From positions 9,720,949 through 9,784,948 of the forward strand of contig CM064430.1 in assembly GCA_032690845.1 (NCBI GenBank): DNA of 64,000 bases. Direction: 5' to 3'. Below, in pieces: positions 1 through 11,019 of this stretch; position 1 is the first letter of the stretch, and the number at the start of each line of letters is the position of its first letter. A program made the position numbers and the translations under genes. Below the pieces are notes generated by a model that had not been told where the DNA came from, did not search any database, and saw nothing but the letters and a program-made list of their open reading frames with translations. Origin of the DNA: Eleusine coracana subsp. coracana (lineage: Eukaryota > Streptophyta > Magnoliopsida > Poales > Poaceae).

Positions 1-307
1 ATCGAGTCCTCATCAACAGACTAATCCGACTTTGAGTCATTCCCTAAGGATGGATCTGCTTCCTCGAATCCGAGTGGGACCAATGCAGGGATCAAATCAG
101 ACAAACTTAGTGATCACGCCATGCAGACTGCTACGGCTGAGTCGGATCTATGCTTCTCCAAACCTAGGGCTCCATTGTCATCGATCGTGAAGTCGAGTGA
201 TCCGAAGGAGATCTTGAAGTCTGGTGAGTACTGGATGGTGGGAATTTTGGCCATCGTAGTCGACAGAGAATCCCGGTGAGCCTTGTCCCCCTTCCTGGCG
301 TGCCAAC
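1..307 (-). mobile_element. Internal leader of an LTR retrotransposon, cut by the window edge, with primer-binding site
   Basis: Read on the minus strand, this is the sequence just inside a 5' LTR. A likely primer-binding site lies at 287-306 (minus strand TTGGCACGCCAGGAAGGGGG), one base from the LTR. Its form, a TGGC start followed by a G-rich run, recalls the primer sites of grass Ty3/gypsy elements. No coding frame is recognisable before the window edge, so the rest of the element, including any gag-pol, must lie to the left. Confidence 0.45.
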
Positions 308-684
308 TGTCAAAGCTTGAGATCGGTAGTAAAAATATATAAGGCTACGTCAAGACTAAGAACTACGATGGTTAACATGAGACGCCGAGTTATACAGGTT
401 CGGGCCCTCTCGATGAGAGTAAAAACCCTATGTTCTGTGTTCCATGTATTGATTGTATGGTTGTATCGTGTCCTTCGATGGGGGGTACCCTGCCGCCTTA
501 TATATCCGGTCGGCAGGGGGTACAAGAAGAGTCCTACTCGTAATCCATAAGGATTTACATAGAAAGTCTATCTATAGATGCCTTGCGCTCCAAGTCGAGT
601 TGGTCGGCTTCCTTGTTGATAAAGTACCCGGTAGGCTACCGACTTAGTCTTATCTAAGAATACCCATAGAGCAAGTATCCCACA
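308..684 (-). repeat. 5' LTR of a minus-strand LTR retrotransposon
   Basis: This 377-bp segment begins tgtcaaag and ends cccaca, giving the TG...CA ends of an LTR. It adjoins a primer-binding-site-like sequence at 287-306. Inside are a run resembling a promoter region (ccttatatatcc) and the grass LTR signature of a short GGTTCGGGCC box followed by aaaccct. The partner LTR and the left target duplication are outside the window, so the end at 684 (or 686) is an inference. A related sequence in the same orientation occurs at about 30190-30550. Confidence 0.45.
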
Positions 685-1013
685 CATGTTAAATGAACTA
701 AAAGTGCAAATAGGCTTAAATAGTCACCTTAAGGGCATAGCTACGTGTACAAGCTTGTTAGCAACATGTTGTTAAGTTTAGGATTTTATTTAATTTACTT
801 ACGCTCTCGCCATGTTACATGTGTGAACATGATCTTTAACTTGGTATACATAAACCCCTTAACTTAAATACACAACTCAATAAAAAAATGGAGTCAATGA
901 AGAGATATATGAAATAATCTAATCCTTTCACTAATCCACAAACTGAACATGTTATTTTATACATCATATCATTGCACTTCATCATGAAGTTCCATGAATC
1001 TTCTTGGATGCAT
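685..1013. other. AT-rich intergenic stretch, nothing recognised
   Basis: There is no long open frame and no terminal repeat. The sequence is AT-rich with short homopolymers. Confidence 0.5.
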
Positions 1014-2270
1014 ACCTTTACATCGCATCATGTAGATCTTGCGGCGAACAATGTCATGATCGAGGAGGTGCAGGAACCTCAAGGTGGAGGTGATCACATG
1101 AACCAGGAGCAAGCTCAAGGCAAGCCCACTGCATCTCACCATATTTTTATGTCTTTTCTTATCAAAAGTGTGATGTTGTAATGTGTATTAGATTGATAGG
1201 TGTTGTTTAAAAAACTAGAATGGAATAGGTTCCCCATTAGCGATTGATAACTTTAGGTTGTTAGTGGTTGTGCTTAATTAGGATGGCAAGTCATCGAGTG
1301 GTATGAAGACCACCCGTAGTTCAGGTCTGAAATATCACCTAGGAATGGTTATGGAAGGATAACAGAAGGGAAACTAATTGGACATCATACGAGCAACTAG
1401 GGTAAAGGGAAGACTAAGACTTCAAGGTGGTAGCCTTGTTGGTCTGTCTTAAGGCTCGCGTCATGTTCGGCCCATGTGGATCAAGTTTGAACATACTATT
1501 TACAAGCTGGAGTTATGGGCCCAGTAAACTGACGTAGCGACAGTAAATGCATTGTTGGAAGGTACCCTACCTCCTTTATTAGTTGGAATTTGGGGTGACG
1601 AGGAGTAAGCAATCCACTCATGGATGATGTCTGGAGCGACATCATGCTGGGGGACCCTTCTCGTGGGGGGTAGGCCCAGAAGGCCTTGTGATATTGAAGT
1701 AATCGGTTGCCTCATGTGGCTTCTAGAAAGCATGTATGTTGTGTGCAATCTGGTTTCTCATGTAGGATGATAATGGATTTGAATGCTATCCCTCATAGTA
1801 ACAAATACCACCTGTTCCCTACACTGGAACGTAGTAACAAGAGTAACAATATGATTGGGTTTAATATAATGGTTGTATTCAATTTTATTTGTATTACTAC
1901 TTTTCTTGTTGTAGGTATAGTGCCAACTAAATTTTTTCTTTTGCATGATGACTTAACATGATGTTAAAACTTGAAAGTAAGGACTTAGGTATAGACTAGT
2001 TTTTGGCAACTTAACCCTACCCCCAACTTTTGCATGTCTAGTATTCGACTATAGTTGGCCATTTTAATGGGTCTGTCTTGTTGAGTATTAGTTGTGTGGG
2101 GCATAACTCAAGGACATTGCATGTCACTATGGTGGAACGTTTCACTAGGAAGGCCAGCGTCTCGACTACTAGAACATTGAGTGGTGGCCTGCCAACCAGT
2201 AGGAGCAGTGAAGTGTTGTTTGTCATGCCACAGCGTGTGTCATCACCCAAGGGGGATCCTGGCGATAGGA
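1014..2270 (+). repeat. Dispersed repeat, copy A of an inverted pair (probable retrotransposon relic)
   Basis: This 1.25-kb stretch is recognisably related to the reverse complement of 11020-12300. Matching landmarks occur in the same order: a shared segment with caggaacctcaaggtgga-like sequence, tcgagtggtatg, a segment around atgggcccagtaa, a segment around gttggaaggtaccctac, and aaaacttgaaagtaagga. The two copies are clearly diverged, at a guess about 70% identical by eye. The noncoding, LTR-like character suggests part of a long LTR of a gypsy-type element. I see no TG/CA boundary or target duplication, so the class is inferred. Confidence 0.55.
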
Positions 2271-2851
2271 CTGTTCCTTGTGGGGGCGGTTATGTCACAA
2301 TGACCTTGTGTCCAAGATAGAAATCAAAGCAACCTGAGCTTGTAGGCCATTCTGTCCTAGTAGTAGAATCATTTGTTTGAAGGTGCACACATACGTACAA
2401 ACATGGAGTCTGGGCTTCTGGTCAGGCCTGCTTTGATTATCATCATATGGCCCAACCGTGCATTGCACTGCCTCCCAAGCCCGAAATTAGTGAATCAGCA
2501 AGGCATATGTTCTTTCATGATTGATCTTCCATTTGCGGCTAGTCTCTAAAAGGAGTGCAAGTGAAGCACAAGCAACAGGTATCGTCCCTGTCTTGCTGTG
2601 TGTGCAGCCAAGTTACCTCTCAATGACAAGCTTAGTTTCGTCGTTCAACCTGAATCAGGGTCAACAAAGAAGGCATGTAGCCAAGGGCCTGAATTTGTAA
2701 ATTTGCCCAGGGCCACCTAAATCAAAGGATCGGCCTTGGCTCAAATAAGAGGCTTCATTTCTCCATTCTACCTAAATCAAGGTCAACAAAGGAGGCAGCT
2801 AGGCAGAGGGTCTAGAGCTGATTAGTTGTAGAAAAGGATTAGCTTTGGCAA
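2271..2851. other. Intergenic, two short related segments
   Basis: No gene is seen. Two related stretches, at about 2648-2700 and 2768-2815, share the words aatca-ggtcaacaaa-gaggca and may be remnants of one duplicated segment. Confidence 0.4.
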
Positions 2852-3057
2852 TTGACCCGGGATTGTAGAAATGTTGGCCCGCGATTGCTCCAACGTGGTT
2901 TGGAGTATCAAGGTAGGGTCCATGGGAGATTAGGGCACATCATTCAGGAAATCCAATCTAGGATGACAACTTTTACATTAGTAGAGTTTTCTCATGAAAA
3001 TCAAGTGTTGAATGTAGATGCTCATAATCTAGCCATAGGCTCTCTCTATGTATCACT
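2852..3057 (+). pseudogene. RNase H-like (RVT_3 type) fragment, part before the LINE insertion
   Basis: The translated frame contains GHIIQEIQSR, then TLVEFSHENQVLNVDAHNLA. This resembles the C-terminal part of the RNase H-like domain found in plant non-LTR elements and related gene fragments, where an N-x-x-A-H-x-L-A motif is typical. The frame is interrupted after the codons for SLYVSL by the LINE at 3058-7711. It resumes in the same phase at 7727 with GRHVW, a familiar continuation in that family. No upstream catalytic part is recognisable, so this is a relic and not a working enzyme. Confidence 0.55.
3043..3057. repeat. Target-site duplication of LINE, left copy
   Basis: The 15-bp word tctctatgtatcact is identical to 7712-7726. 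It lies directly beside the T-run that is the minus-strand poly(A) tail of the LINE. Confidence 0.9.
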
Positions 3058-3149
3058 TTTTTTTTACTGAACTGGAGGGCCTAAGCCCTACAGAGTAAAT
3101 TTTATTTAAATATTGAAAAGAGTTCTTGCATTTGCAGAATAAAATGTTG

Positions 3150-4762
3150 TTTAGCCCTGTGCAACAGGAGACTGAAATCATTTATAAACTTGGCCTTGCA
3201 TTTCTCTACCGTAGGGTCTTGCTCGTTGAAAATCTAGTCATTACGAGTAGTCCAAATGCTCCATCCCATTAGGATAATTATGTCCATTGCAAAAGGAACC
3301 TGCAACCTTTTCTTGTAAATAGCAAAGGCTTCTAGGGGTTGAATTATATTTGGGTACGAGATTCCAATTATTTGCTAGCATCTCTTAGCAAAAGCACATC
3401 TTAGAAATAGATGTTGAAGACTTTCCTCCCTTTGTAGAATACAAAGTTCACATGAATAAGAATCAAGGTCCATGTTTTTTTCTCCTTAGAAAGCCTCTTG
3501 TGTTGACCCTATCATTTGTCAGCAGCAAAAAAAAAAGACTTTGTGCTTCAGTTGACAAGAAGATGCCCATAACCATGAGTAAATTGGATGCAATTGAATA
3601 TGTCCCATCATGTGCTTATATGCCTTTTGCCAAGTTTAGTGCCCAGTCCCCCAAATGTATGACTAAGAATCATGGCCGTCAAAGAAAACTCCTTCCTATA
3701 GCAAATCCTGCAACTACAAGAATTGTTGGAATGCAATTTTTGACAGGGGCAAAGCAAATAACTGATGCAGATTAATAGTTTGATGAACCTGGTACCCTGT
3801 GATAGATATATTAATACCAAATGAGTGTAGCTCTAGGTAATTTTGTGCTAGAATTTTCCCATTCCATAAATCTATCCAGAAGTGAATAGATCGGCCATCC
3901 TGTACATTAGCCTGGGCCATTAATTTGAAAGTATTCATGAGCTTCAAAACATCTCTCCACCAGAATGATCCCCTTTTCTTTGAGTAATATCTGCCCCATA
4001 AGAGATGCACCCAAGGGAGGTCCACTCTGTTAAAGAACTTATGGAGGCTTTTTATTAACAGAGCCTCATTTGAACCCTAAGGTTGATGACACCAAGGCCT
4101 CCTTCAGCTTTAGGTCTTGTTACAACTTTCCAAACCACTTGAGAAGGTTTTTCAGCATTCATATCTACACATCTCCATAAGCAGTGTCTTCTATATTTGT
4201 CAATCTGCTCTATCACTATAATAGGCAATGCAATAGGACACATATAGAAAGTGGGCAAAGATGACAAAACTGAGTTTACCATTTGGAGTTTTCCTCCTTG
4301 AGTAAGAAAGAGAGAGCAGGCCACTAGTCTTCTTTCAATAGTTTGGACTAGAGGTAGACAACCACTTACAGATGGCTTATTTAATCCTAAAGGTAAACCC
4401 AAATATGTGAAGGGAAAGTTACCTACTTGACAGTCAAAAGTCTGAGCTAGTCTGTTTATTTTATCCTCATCAACATTTATTGGAACAATGAAGGATTTAC
4501 TGTAGTTAACTTTGAGACCTGTAGAATCAGCAAAAGTGTTAAGCGGAGATTTGAGAACCAAAAGTTGTCTTGAGTCAGCCTCCATGATAAGAAGAGTGTC
4601 GTCTGCATACTGCAAAATAGGAAAATCAGAAGTAGAAGTGAGATCTATAGGTAGTTTTAGAACTCCTCTTTCCTTTGCCAAGTTGACTATGGACTGCAAG
4701 AGGTTTGCTGCTAGGACAAAAAGCAAGGGTGATAGAGGATCTCCTTGTCTAACACCATCTTA
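3150..4762 (-). pseudogene. LINE reverse transcriptase C-terminal half plus zf-RVT tail, broken
   Basis: The frame starts with DGVRQGDPLSPLLF, then QYADDT, the polymerase aspartate box, at about 4605-4620. FTYLGLPLG follows, and then the thumb region. After a frameshift near 4040 it continues with WWRDVLKL, FWIDLWNGK and, further left, WSIWTTRND-type sequence near 3240. Those are landmarks of the C-terminal zinc-binding RVT region of plant LINE-1 elements. The whole N-terminal half, including the endonuclease and the first RT motifs, is absent because of the deletion at 4760. Confidence 0.8.
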
Positions 4763-4764
4763 GG

Positions 4765-7281
4765 GGATTGAAATACAGGCTTGTGGGTTGGCAGGAGAGA
4801 AATACCTTGCCCACAACCTGACACTATCAGCATTTTATTTAGGGACCCAAGGAGGGACAAAGTTTTTGGAAGCGAAGACACAAATCCTGGATCAGCCTCA
4901 GGTTCATTTAAGATTCTCAGAATTCCTGTCTGAATGTTCTATTGGATCAAGTCATTTTCATCATTTGGCAGCTGTTCCTCCAAAGGTTGTTGCTGCTCAA
5001 TATTGATTGCATCCATTAACACATTCTCCTAGATTTCATGATGGAGAAAGTTTTCTGGCTCTTGCTATGGGAAAACAGCTGGCAGTCCCAAGATAACCAT
5101 GTTTTCATCATCTTCAGCATCCTGATTAAGATCAATCCCTAGCTGTCCCTGGTTAATAGAGCTTGATGTGTCACTAGAGTGATCAGACATATTAATGATT
5201 TCCTGTTCATGGTCTTGAATAATATCATTCTGCTGGTGGACATCCTGTGGGTTTTCCACGACAATTTCTCCCAGGATCAGGTCCCCCTATGGATTATTGT
5301 CTTCATCAATGTTATTTTCCCCTTCATCAAGATTTTCAGGTTCATCATTCAAATCAGCCATTGCATTAGCAGGATGTGCATTGTCTTCAGCATGTTGATT
5401 GTCAGCCATATGAATCCATAGACCCCATCCATGTACTCCAGCAGCATGTGTACATCATTATTATCCTGTTGCATGTCCTCAAGGTCATTGTTTTAGGGTG
5501 GTTGACCCATTTGACCAAAGCCAAAGAAATCAAAAGGGGGATCAAGTCCTCCACCTTGATCTGGGAAAGGTTCCTTGTCAGCTAGAAGAATACCAAGCAT
5601 CTCTTGCAGAATGATTTCGCATTGAATAGTCTAGGATTCACCTTGAAACCCATCACCCTCAAAGATAACAATAAACTCTAGGACTTTATGTAGATCAATC
5701 ACCCTAGCCTTGAGGACCAACCAAGCTAAGTTATTAGGATCATTTTTACATGAGATTAATCTACCAAAAGAACAGATTGTGTTCTCCATACTCTGGTGAT
5801 CCTAGAAATCTAACAGAAAACCCAACAACATAAGCCAGCACTCATGATTAAAGTTGAGAGCTTTCCAGTTGCGACCTTGGTTGTGTTTAACAAGAGTGAA
5901 GTGTAAATCATCATGGAAGAAGTGACCAATATTAACCAAACGATCTCTGTCATGCACATACTCAAATCATACATACGCTTGTCCTAGGGGACACGGTTGG
6001 ATATCTTTGATGCTAACATTCAAATGACCCTCCAAAAATTTTCAAATAACTAGTTGCACAACCTCAAATGGTACCTAAACATCATCCGACATTGGATGAA
6101 TGGAGATGATCGTGAGATCTTCATGGAGCCTCCCAAGCCTCACCAGCACTGCCCAGACTGCAGACTCTCTATCCAGAACCGAATCCATCAGGCATGAATG
6201 GCTGAAGATTGTAGCTTTGAAACGCCATTGACGGTGGAGGTGACAAGGAAGTAGGGAAAGAGCTAGGAGAAACTTGCGAGTGCCTCCGACTTTCAAAGAT
6301 AAATGGTTCTAGGCTTGAAGCCGTACATGCAGGGGAACTTGAGGGGTTGCTACTCGGAATTACCCCAATAAGAGCCAAAAAGAAATCCCTAAAACTAGGA
6401 AAGACAGAGGGGCCACTTGAGGAGGACCCATCCGCCATAGGTGCTTTGACTTGAAACCATGTCGAAACATCCAGGGATATCGAGGGATTGAGGAAGGAAT
6501 TGCAAAACGGGAATTTTGGAGTGAATCCAAGATTTTCTGGCGGATTGTTACAGAAAGCTGAAAAAATGCCCAACCTGAAGGCAAGTTCGGCACTTAATGG
6601 GTCTTCGACAATTACAAACATGATGACAAGATAAGAGGCACCGCGAGAAAATCAAAATGCGTGGCCCAGTTTTCTGACAAAGAGAATTGGAAGGTTGTGG
6701 CCCAAAAGATTTTGAATTTGAATTCGTGAGATTACCGCGCCGAAACTTACGTGTTCTTCACTCTGCCTGGATCCTTGTTAAATTGAATTCTATCAAATAC
6801 TGATTTCCTCTTCCAGGAAATCCTATCAAACATTGATTTTCTCTGCCAATTACCCTTTGAATTTACCGGGATAGAATTGGCTCCAGTAAGGACAGTGCGC
6901 GACCGAACAACATCAGCATACGATTTTTTTTCTTCTTGTTTTTAACCAAAGTTCATGAAGCCTCTTCTTCTTGATCAAACCTGAGATAATCCCTCTCTAA
7001 AAAGGGTCCATCATGTCTCGAGAGATGAAAAAAGATCTTGTAATGCTTGCACTCAAAGGATCTTAAGTTATACATATGAAAGCCCACAACCTTGGAAGAA
7101 ACAGAGATTCTGAACACCCGATCTTGCAATTGTAGTGGCCTAAAATCAGCCGCAGAAACCCCATTGTTGCTTGTAAAATGGCAGCCATAGAATCTTCAAA
7201 GAGCTGGAAAACACATCGGCCAAAGGAGACTACCAAGAAAAATTCCTTAAGAGAATTCCCTTCCGTGGAATTGATTGGCAA
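4765..7281 (-). pseudogene. LINE ORF1 (gag-like) relic
   Basis: The N-terminal region carries SFGRC followed by a stretch ending ILQATMG, a pattern typical of ORF1 proteins of grass LINE-1 elements. Further along come segments rich in H, F and W, an acidic low-complexity stretch (DHEQEIINMSDHSSDTSSS at about 5230-5170) and a final segment with PPWVPK, ARYFSPANPQACISIP. Frameshifts split it near 7200, 6300 and 6100, and an in-frame TAA interrupts it near 4830. In the family ORF1 binds element RNA; here it is broken. It stops abruptly at the RT junction near 4760. Confidence 0.7.
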
Positions 7282-7711
7282 TTCATAGTGATTCTAGACC
7301 GCCTCTTGAACTCCCAATCCAGGATGGCAATCAAGCTCTGGAAGATCCATGGGAAAGAGGAGAGGAAGAGAATTACCTAATTCAAGCTAGGCTAAACCTT
7401 CAGAATTCCTCCAGGGGGAACATGAGGGAAGAAACCATGATTCTCCCGTGCGTATGGTGGGAGAAATCAACCCAAAGGCTCCTCCATGAAGACCAAGAGC
7501 TAGCTACCAACCAGAGGCCTAAGGTCGCTGATGGGAAAGGTCGATCGCCGGCCAAAAGCCTAAGATCGCCGATGAGAAAGGTGGATCACCGGCTAGAGAG
7601 CCAGATCGCCGATCCGAAAATTACAGACTCTAGAAGTTTCACAGTGACTACCAAGTTGTGGCCTCTATAAAGCCTTATAGGTGCCACGATCTGATCATAG
7701 CATATAGACAA

Positions 7712-7726
7712 TCTCTATGTATCACT
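7712..7726. repeat. Target-site duplication of LINE, right copy
   Basis: This is the 15-bp word tctctatgtatcact, identical to 3043-3057. It marks the 5' end of the LINE. Confidence 0.9.
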
Positions 7727-7796
7727 AGGCAGACATGTTTGGTACCCATCGCCCCCAGAGGGAATTTTTACCATCTTTAACAATATGAATGATTAA
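7727..7796 (+). pseudogene. RNase H-like fragment, continuation after the LINE
   Basis: When one copy of the target duplication is counted, this continues the 2852-3057 frame in phase. The codons for GRHVWYPSPPEGIF lead on to a TAA at 7794-7796. The matching phase supports the idea that the LINE entered an existing reading frame close to its 3' end. Confidence 0.55.
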
Positions 7797-9016
7797 AAGG
7801 GTGGTTGAGCTCAAAAAAAATTTAGTAGCCACAACAATGTCTGAAAAATACAATACTTATTCATCTTTGTCCAATGTCTATACCGTAAACTATATTCGGC
7901 CTTGGCGCGCCGGCCAGATCAAGGTCCTTTGCCCAAATTTTGATCGTGTTCACGTCCAAATAAGTCAAGTTCAAGGTCCTTTGTCTAAAATGGATCTGGT
8001 CCACATCCAATATTGCCCCGGCAGCCAATGTCTGTCGTACATGGCTCTCCCGCGTCAAGATCAATGATGGCTGATTGGAGCTTCATGATTTGATCGACGC
8101 CACCTGAGAGATCATTGATGCCAGCTAATTGATCCAAATCCCACATTAGCTCTATAACCATAACCATATGTGCATTGCATGAGTTCAACTCGAACTTATG
8201 AGACGGATTTTACATATAGAGGTAAGGCCTGAGAGAAAGCGCAATAAGGTGACACAACTAAGTCAGATGAGTTGCATGGTTGCGCCAAGTTGTTGTGGTC
8301 AAAAAAAGAGAGTGAGCCCACAACAATAGTATGTCAACTCACAGTGAGTTGTATTTCATCATCACTTCCTAGCCATATCCTTCGTACCTGTAGCACCGTC
8401 CATATGAAAACACTAATTTTGCACAGAATAGCTGCAGAATAAAATTGTTGGGACCCGTATATTCTTTTGATTTTTCCAGATAACAAATACAATTGTTACG
8501 AAAAAAAAGATAACAAATACAACTGAAACAAAAGAAAAACGATCGCCAAAGTAGAAAACATGGATGGCCTTGTCCGAGAGAAATTTCTGAGACACCAACC
8601 AACTTCAATATTTCCAAACCCGATGTTGACACTGCGGCTGTTGACAGATGTGATGTGTGATCTGCTACGCGCCGCGCCCACTGTGTACATGGACTATGCA
8701 ACATATAATTCTGCCAGTAGAAACTTCAAGAATTCTTCCAGTACTGTTGATTGCAAAATCGATTAATGCGCATGTGCCTGTGGTTGGTTTCTGTGACATA
8801 TTAATGAGGTTATCCGTATGAGTTCAGAATCATCTTCTTAACAGACTAACAATTTGTCAAAACAGCCCTTGCAGCGCTTGGTAAACACTGAGAAACTTCA
8901 AACCCTAGAATATTAAAAATGCACCGAAGAAAAGGAGCATATATGATGATCTGTCAGCATCAGCGTCGGTTCATTTTCTTATTCGAAGACCAAGTCACAT
9001 ACGTAATGATCCATCT
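7797..9016. other. Intergenic, no gene recognised
   Basis: A repeated phrase tcaaggtcctttg occurs at about 7919 and 7970 inside a stretch of related halves. The rest has only short open frames on both strands without recognisable domains. The end nearest 9016 would hold the 3' UTR of the minus-strand NB-ARC gene. Confidence 0.4.
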
Positions 9017-10507
9017 CTATTGCTGGTTTCTCCGCCTCTTCCTCTCTGTCTCCACACACGCGTGCTCTGCTTTCACCTTCTCGCAGACAACTATGTATCG
9101 ATAATTCGGTGGGCAGGCAGATTCCCAAAGAATAATCCTCATCTCCTTTCTATGAGGAACAGGGGCAGAGTGCAATAGTTCTTGGACGGTCATTCCTGTC
9201 AACTCCAAATCATCGCTTCGAGTCTGCTGAAGAGCACTCTTAAGCTTCAGAGGCAGAGGGAGCGTCTTCAAAACCATATTGGCAACCCTGATCTTCGAGA
9301 AGTGGTCAACACCATCTCCTTGCATAGTTTCATTGAAGTTGTTAACAACGTCGAGCACACCCTCCCAGAATTTCTTATTGAGGTTCATCCTGAGTATGCC
9401 ACCGAGCACCTTTGCTCCAAAGAATGACCCGTGCAGTACTGCTGCAATCTGCCTACCTAGCACAGCCAGCTCTGCGCTGTGCTCTTCTTGATCATTGTTG
9501 CCACCGAACGCGAGAGACATAAAGAAGTACCAGTACTCCTCCCATGGCAATGGATTCACACGCATTGCCATGGCAGTCCCAAGGTCCGCGATGTTGTCTT
9601 TCTCGCTGATGACTATAACCTTGCTTCCGGGAGCTCTGAGTCTTAGAGATTCACAGAGTATCGTCCATACTTCCAAGTTGATTACTACTTCAAATGTATT
9701 TTTTATCACAATGAGATGCCTCTCATGTCCTGAGGCCGATGACTCGTGAAGTACATGACCACCAATCCTTAGTGTCCTCAACATATCTTGACCACAATTC
9801 TCCTGAACAAGATAAGACCCATAGGAGTAAACAATGACCGCAAAATGACCGCGCACCCTCTCGTCGCTGCAGACATGCTTGACGATAGTGCCCTTCCCAG
9901 CTTCCGGATCACCAACTATAGGTAGCACGCCCAAGTTACTCCTAGGCTGCAGCAAGAAGCTGATTATCTGCTCCCTCTCAACAAGCCGGCCAAACATGAC
10001 CTTATCGTCGGAGCTGGAACTTGAGAACGGCGGCGGCAGTGATATTCTAGGGCAACAGGCCAGTAGTACAATAAACTCCTTCATGTCAGCAGCAACAACT
10101 TCCAATCTTCTGAGTACAGCACTCAGTTGATCAATTCCACAGTTGTCATCCCCGATAAGGCATGGTCTCTTTCTGGGATGATTTACGCCGAAGGACCAGG
10201 ATCTGGTCACCAGCGCACATCCTTGATCATCGACATGATGTGTGCTGATGTCTAGCATGTAGTATGCAAGGTACATGCCCTCTATGAGCTTCTTGACCCA
10301 CAAAAGCAGCCTTCGGTTGCTGGCAAGGTCCCTCTGCTGGGCTTCGTCCACGACAGCATGGATCTTGAAGGTAAGCAGCTGAAGCCGTCGTGCCGTGCCC
10401 TTCTGACTTGTCCTCTTCTTCACATATTGGGAAGTGAGGAAGGATATTAACCTGCTCACGAGATCGGAGACGACTGCTGGAGCAACCAAATCCTCGAGTA
10501 CCTTCAT
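9017..10507 (-). CDS. NB-ARC disease-resistance-like protein without LRRs, degenerate nucleotide-binding motifs
   Basis: A single open frame of 496 residues starts at the ATG at 10507-10505. Residues 1-150 look like an Rx-type coiled-coil domain, including LLLWVKKLIEGMYLAYYMLD (67-86), a pattern common in grass NBS proteins. The NB-ARC region follows: P-loop GDPEAGKGT at 199-207, a Walker B-like RHLIVIKN at 263-270, RNBS-B-like GSKVIVISE at 294-302 and an RNBS-C-like LPWEEYW at 320-326. The P-loop has T after GKG where GKT/GKS is usual, the Walker B lacks its aspartates, and GLPLA and MHD are not recognisable. There is no LRR; the protein ends in a basic ERKRRRNQQ tail. Family members are cytoplasmic immune receptors. 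This one may be a truncated helper, a decoy or a decaying gene. The intact frame argues against a pseudogene, but expression is unknown. Confidence 0.8.
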   Translation of the reverse strand: MKVLEDLVAPAVVSDLVSRLISFLTSQYVKKRTSQKGTARRLQLLTFKIHAVVDEAQQRDLASNRRLLLWVKKLIEGMYLAYYMLDISTHHVDDQGCALVTRSWSFGVNHPRKRPCLIGDDNCGIDQLSAVLRRLEVVAADMKEFIVLLACCPRISLPPPFSSSSSDDKVMFGRLVEREQIISFLLQPRSNLGVLPIVGDPEAGKGTIVKHVCSDERVRGHFAVIVYSYGSYLVQENCGQDMLRTLRIGGHVLHESSASGHERHLIVIKNTFEVVINLEVWTILCESLRLRAPGSKVIVISEKDNIADLGTAMAMRVNPLPWEEYWYFFMSLAFGGNNDQEEHSAELAVLGRQIAAVLHGSFFGAKVLGGILRMNLNKKFWEGVLDVVNNFNETMQGDGVDHFSKIRVANMVLKTLPLPLKLKSALQQTRSDDLELTGMTVQELLHSAPVPHRKEMRIILWESACPPNYRYIVVCEKVKAEHACVETERKRRRNQQ

Positions 10508-11019
10508 GTTTTGTAGAGTAAACTTTCTTGGGTTTCGTTACGAGCCAACGAAATGATTTCTAGCAAAGCGTGTTTGAAGGCGGAAAGGGCAGAACACAAT
10601 AAATAAGCTGTTGAATCGGTAAACAAATCATTTGGAGTCAGTAGTAGTGTGTAGACGAGAGGAAAACCTAAGAACCAAGGCAACGGGCGTAACTACTAGG
10701 CAAGTCTCGATACGTCATATAATTATCTTGCAAGTTGCAACTGTAACAGAACCACCTTAGGAGATGATTCCGTTTCAGGATCTTTCTCGAATGATGACAC
10801 GCGCTATGATGCTTAATAGTACAATACATGATAGAAACAACATAGCTTGCAACAAAAACAAGATCGAGTACAGAATTTTACATAAATCCAAATTTAAGTT
10901 ACAAACCAGAGTTTTAAAATTGCGGAAGCGAAATAGTGACATGTCTGATAGATTAAATAAGATACAATCGCCCTCTCATGACGATACACAGATATAATAG
11001 CTAGCATTTGGTCGGTGTC
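10508..11019. promoter_or_regulatory. Upstream region of the NB-ARC gene
   Basis: No gene is seen. On the minus strand an AT-rich aattatatgac lies about 210 bases upstream of the ATG and could serve as a TATA element. This is position-based inference only. Confidence 0.2.

Larger units (their letters stand above)
3058..7711 (-). mobile_element. LINE-1-type retrotransposon with 15-bp target duplication and internal deletion
   Basis: The element reads right to left. Its 5' end is at 7711 and its poly(A) tail is the T-run at 3058-3065; tctctatgtatcact flanks both ends. In order it holds a 5' UTR of about 430 bases, an ORF1 relic (about 7281-4765), the C-terminal part of a reverse transcriptase (about 4762-4055), a zinc-binding RVT-type tail (4025-3150) and a 3' UTR with an aataaaatttactctgtag-like end. 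At about 4760 the sequence passes straight from late ORF1 into the RT motif RQGDPLSPLL. The endonuclease and the RT fingers are therefore missing, presumably some 2-3 kb. It cannot move on its own. The perfect duplication suggests the insertion is not very old, but stops and frameshifts are already present. Confidence 0.88.

Noticed and set aside
5179..5585. Hydrophobic plus-strand frames resembling membrane proteins
   Set aside because: Antisense to LINE ORF1; the hydrophobic look comes from complementing an acidic, D/E/N-rich coding stretch.
7275..7670. 131-residue plus-strand frame
   Set aside because: Antisense to the LINE 5' UTR; no recognisable motif.
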